From Synechococcus sp. AG-670-B23 (GTDB lineage: Bacteria; Cyanobacteriota; Cyanobacteriia; PCC-6307; Cyanobiaceae), in assembly GCA_003209165.1 (NCBI GenBank), contig QCSL01000008.1, positions 1 through 62,616 of the forward strand: a DNA stretch of 62,616 bases, written 5' to 3'. Of this stretch, positions 59,802 through 62,616 are shown in pieces. The position numbers and the translations under genes are program-made. The notes under the pieces were generated by a model that was not told where the DNA came from, made no database searches, and was given only the letters and a program-made list of their open reading frames with translations. Positions within the stretch are counted from its first letter, which is position 1, and each line of letters starts with the position of its first letter.

Positions 59802-61628
59802 CCCTTAACGGGGGTGGAACCACAAATTTCACTTCCTCCAATAGGCGCAGCGCTTGCCCGATTTGCGGTCGAGTCAAAGACGAAGACTGAAGGATCAGTC
59901 CTGACCTGGTCCTCTGCCACAAGAATACTGATCACAAGGTCGGTGATGTCATCGTTGGCTGGTCCTTCACCGGTATGTCCAGCGACGGTCGGACTGGCAA
60001 GTTCACGCCGCACAAGCCGCTCGAAAAGCAGCCGGAAATCTTCTACGGCTACTCCGATACCCAACGCTCCAAGCGTTACTACAAGAACGGGAAAAAACTG
60101 CATGCTGTTCAGCACCTGGTCGGACAGCGATGGGCTCCCGGTGCGGGGGACCAGCCATGGCCGTTGTTCTTTGAGAACGAGGCCCTAGAGAGGTTGGGCG
60201 ACCTCGACTCCGATGGTTTCGTCTGGGATTTCGAAGGCGAGAAGTGTTGCGAGTTGGCTGTGCAGGGTGGCTTGCTGGCAGTCAGCCAGCCCGGCCATGC
60301 TCACAAGCCAGAACAGCGGGTGCCCCGTTATCAGCGGCTTAAGGCGGGGGGTTGTACTCGCCTGATTTATGTCTCTTACTACGACAAAACAGGCGAACAG
60401 AAGGCGGCAGAAGCCGTGGCAGGGGCTCTAAACGCTGGGCTCGCCAAAGGGGTTATTCCTGCCGAGAACGTATGGCCAAATTTGGGACCGGCGGCTCAAT
60501 CGATGATGCACCCGGCACCGTCCAAGAACGGGTTGCATCGCTCAAGAAACATCTTGCAAAGCCTGACCCTGTTGGAGACGTAGAAGATGTAGAGAAGGTC
60601 CACCCCCTTGGGGATGTAGGGAAAGTCCCCAGCGGGGCAGCACTGCTCAAGGTCAAAGAACCAGACGATTGGTTGATTGATCAATTAGGCATGCGCGGCT
60701 CACCTCTCGTCCTTGGCGGGGCAACTGTAGCCAGCAAAAGCACGTTGGTTTACGGGATGCCTCAAGTCATCAGTGAGGGCAGCGTTTGGGGCGGTCAGCT
60801 CCGCTGCAAGCAAGGCAAGGCTCTGTTGATTCAGAGCGATGAGAGCGAGAGAAACTTCCAGCGCAAGCTGCAAGTGATGGACATGGATCCGAGCTTTGAC
60901 CTGATCACCAACATGCCTGAGCTGGACTTTGCTCGCTTGGAATCGTTTCAGCAGGCCAACGGCTACGACGCGGTCTTCATGAACTCAATCGCCACCCTGC
61001 TTGGCATGTGTGGTAACGGGCCAAAAAAGACTGACGTGGAATTTGGTCGCGTCATCTACAAGCTCAACAGTTGGGCTGATGAAGCGAACGTCTTGCTGGT
61101 CATTACTTGCCATCTGCGCAAGCAGGCCAGAGACGCCACAAACAACAACGTCAGGATTGGCGACATCTACGGCTCTGGCGTGCAGACATGAGCTGCCAGT
61201 GATGTGTGGGCTCTTGGGAGAGTTGAGGACAACGCGCGAGCTACGACACCCACTTGATATTTCGCTGCCTCAAGGGGAGGTTTTGCGAGACCGACACCGC
61301 TTGGAACCTTGATGGCTGCAAGGAGGATTTTTCGCACCGTGTCGTCAGTGTTGTTGATCCTTCAGACCTGCTGCCGCTGAAAGCGATTGAGATCAAGGAA
61401 CAGGCTCTCTCCCTGATCGTGGGCAGTGGCAAGGAATGGACCTGTAAGGACATCAGCCAACAAACAGGCTGCAATCAGGAGCATGCACGTCGCATGTCGC
61501 AATCTCTGCTGACTGAAAACCAAATCGCAAGACACAAGTTGACATCTACTGGCAGTCGCCCTCTCTATGCCTACGCAGAGTTGGTTTTTTCCTACACCCC
61601 CAACACCCCCACCCCAACTTATCGGTAA
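59792..61628 (+). pseudogene. zinc-finger primase / RepA-type ATPase, broken
   Basis: Four frames tile one long protein. ATG 59792 reads MTSTLNGGGTTNFTSSN and a zinc-ribbon-like SACPICGRVKDED, then TGA (59888-59890), then RISPDLVLCHKNTDHKVGDV with another Cys-His, and the Toprim-like region (YYDKTGEQKAAEAVAGAL). A frameshift near 60490 leads to the ATPase core: P-loop-like GGATVASKSTLVYGM, ALLIQSDESERNF and VLLVITCHLRKQARD. TGA at 61189-61191 interrupts GSGVQT-AASDVWALGR and a second frameshift near 61250 leads into the helix-turn-helix-like C-terminus (ISQQTGCNQEHARRMSQSLL). P-loop Gly/Lys spacing is unusual. Confidence 0.72.
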
Positions 61629-61682
61629 CAACAGCGCCAGTTGTAAGTGAGTGGCTAGAAGTAACTCACTAGTCAGATACCC

Positions 61683-61790
61683 ATGGATACTTCTCAGATG
61701 CTGATCGCATTTCTTGCGTTCGGTGCTTCTGCAAGTTCTATAGTTGCATGGCGTTTTGCTACGTCACGACTATGGAGGAACGAGCCATGA
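61683..61790 (+). CDS. tiny membrane protein (35 aa)
   Basis: Starts MDTSQMLIAFLAFGASASSI with one hydrophobic segment and a basic tail (WRFATSRLWRNEP). Its stop overlaps the next start (ATGA at 61787), so the two are coupled. No family recognised. Confidence 0.45.
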   Translation: MDTSQMLIAFLAFGASASSIVAWRFATSRLWRNEP

Positions 61791-61918
61791 TTCCTGTCTC
61801 GACCTCTGTGCTGATGGTGCTTCTCAAGCCATTGCGAGTTCTTTCCGCCGTGCAGCGTGTGTTTAGCTTCGGACCACGCAAAGGCAATAGTAATGAATCT
61901 GCGAAGCCTAAGCTTTAA
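61787..61918 (+). CDS. tiny protein coupled to preceding (43 aa)
   Basis: Starts MIPVSTSVLMVLLKPLRVLS, an amphipathic or membrane-associated helix, and ends with a basic tail. Coupled by a 4-bp overlap to the preceding tiny membrane protein. Function unknown. Confidence 0.42.
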   Translation: MIPVSTSVLMVLLKPLRVLSAVQRVFSFGPRKGNSNESAKPKL

Positions 61919-62090
61919 CGATTCTTGGTTCACTTCTGATGCAGTAACTTGTCTGCGCTTCTCTGATGCTTGATTGGCTTCTTGCTTACCGCTTTTGATT
62001 TTTGTCAGTTGTTCGGTTGCGGTTCTGTTATCTCACTCACGTAGTGCTTCTAAGGCTGGCGAAAGTTGTTGAGTCATTTCAATCAATCCA

Positions 62091-62255
62091 ATGACTACCG
62101 AAATTCGTAACTGGGCTGTTGTTGCTGCCTCGATGGAAGCTCAAGGTGCAACTAATAGTCAAATGTATATCCGTGCCAAAGCACTTGCAGAAGGTAAGTC
62201 AGACCCTATGCCTACTAGCTCCCCGGCGGCTCCTTTCAGCATTTCGGCTGTTTGA
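62091..62255 (+). CDS. cassette protein A, copy 2 (54 aa)
   Basis: Begins MTTEIRNWAVVAASMEAQGA, then SQMYIRAKALAEGKSDPMPT and ends PFSISAV. Same length, start and neighbour as the copy at 20083-20247, with changes mostly at third positions and a few conservative replacements. Codon usage here is more AT-rich than in the core. Confidence 0.7.
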   Translation: MTTEIRNWAVVAASMEAQGATNSQMYIRAKALAEGKSDPMPTSSPAAPFSISAV

Positions 62256-62309
62256 AACCAAAGCAACTTTTGGCCTGATTAACCACCAGGCCCTTCTCTC
62301 CGATATTTT

Positions 62310-62535
62310 CATGACAAATCACCATCTTTCGGTTGAGCAGAGATTCCATCTCGAAGCTGCATTTCGCGAGATCGACGCCTGCCAAGACTTAGAGAAGCTT
62401 CGTGAGATAACTAAACAGATCATCACCGCACAGGAGAATGAGAAGGCCTTTGCTCGAGAGGCGATGTCTCAGATACGGAAAGAAATAGAGTTCGTAGCCA
62501 CAAAAAAAATTGGTTTTAACTGGGGTCAGAGCTGA
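62310..62535 (+). CDS. cassette protein B, copy 2; weakly NblA-like (74 aa)
   Basis: From the ATG at about 62311 the protein reads MTNHHLSVEQRFHLEAAFRE, then IDACQDLEKLREITKQIITA and QENEKAFAREAMSQIRKEIE, ending IGFNWGQS. It is nearly identical to the copy at 20313-20537 over the first 60 residues and diverges only near the C-terminus. It follows cassette protein A by 55 bp. See that copy for the tentative NblA resemblance. Nothing further is visible from 62536 to the end. Confidence 0.7.
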
Positions 62536-62616
62536 ATTGTTCTTAAATTGGTTGAATCGCATAAGCCTTGAGAAAGGTCTGCAATGGTGGACTCTTTAAT
62601 GGGTCCTTTATGGCTA

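Larger units (their letters stand above)
59792..62616 (+). mobile_element. decayed satellite-like element, left part
   Basis: Begins just after the U32 gene. It holds a broken primase/RepA-type gene, two tiny overlapping genes and a two-gene cassette that is paralogous to 20083-20537 in the glnA island. No recombinase or attachment repeat is visible and the right boundary is outside the window. Gene content rather than boundaries supports the call. Confidence 0.5.

Overview
The window is a stretch of a marine picocyanobacterial chromosome, most likely marine Synechococcus. The evidence is phycobilisome and bilin genes (apcF, pcyA), chlorophyll and photosystem genes (chlP, gun4, psb28), the cyanobacterial regulator sipA, a DevBCA-type exporter, an NtcA-controlled glnA, high GC and very tight packing with many ATGA start/stop overlaps. 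I found no rRNA, tRNA or CRISPR array. All calls were made by reading the sequence and recalling protein families; no search was run.

Three stretches look like integrated phage-satellite-type DNA (compare PICI/P4-like satellites and the tycheposons described in marine picocyanobacteria). (1) 1-2436, minus strand: a coupled operon of a ribbon-helix-helix protein, two small unknown proteins and a VapE-type helicase, then a repeat-rich gap, then the first 41 codons of what resembles a prohead protease. (2) 16025-27775: an island of about 11.7 kb inserted exactly at the 3' end of glnA. It is bounded by a 28-bp direct repeat that recreates the last seven glutamine synthetase codons and the stop. 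It carries a tyrosine recombinase beside glnA, paired TTTTGGGGAC repeats inside both ends (candidate recombinase arm sites), a primase-helicase split by a frameshift, an iteron-like array, a serine recombinase, a possible terminase-small-subunit-like protein, a secreted nuclease, an AT-rich pilin-like protein and several tiny proteins. (3) 59792-62616: a decayed zinc-finger primase/RepA-type ATPase followed by tiny genes. The two-gene cassette at its end is a close paralogue of one in the glnA island; its second protein looks weakly like the phycobilisome-degradation adaptor NblA.

The core regions are ordinary housekeeping. 2529-8984: rsmA, ispE, a DUF3082-like gene, pdhB, secD, secF and small genes. 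9135-15937: two AI-2E-type permeases with psb28, selU, gun4, an anti-sigma-type kinase, small unknowns and a methyltransferase. 27751-36196: glnA, apcF, an aminotransferase, tadA, a PLP decarboxylase, a GTPase, lspA, bioY and sipA. 36193-42422: an M16 peptidase pair, pcyA and the exporter genes. 42514-53328: a glycosyltransferase, rpsB, tsf, recG, a VanX-like peptidase, sir and glyS. 54739-59519: chlP, a VanY-like peptidase and a U32 peptidase.

Between glyS and chlP (53330-54740) lies a graveyard: a flavin amine oxidase pseudogene, a large hairpin and a frameshifted small membrane gene.

By inference, the glnA island supplies its own terminator where the native glnA terminator was displaced to the far side of the element. 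The recombinase gene lies just downstream of, and in the same direction as, an NtcA-driven promoter, so read-through could couple its expression to nitrogen status.
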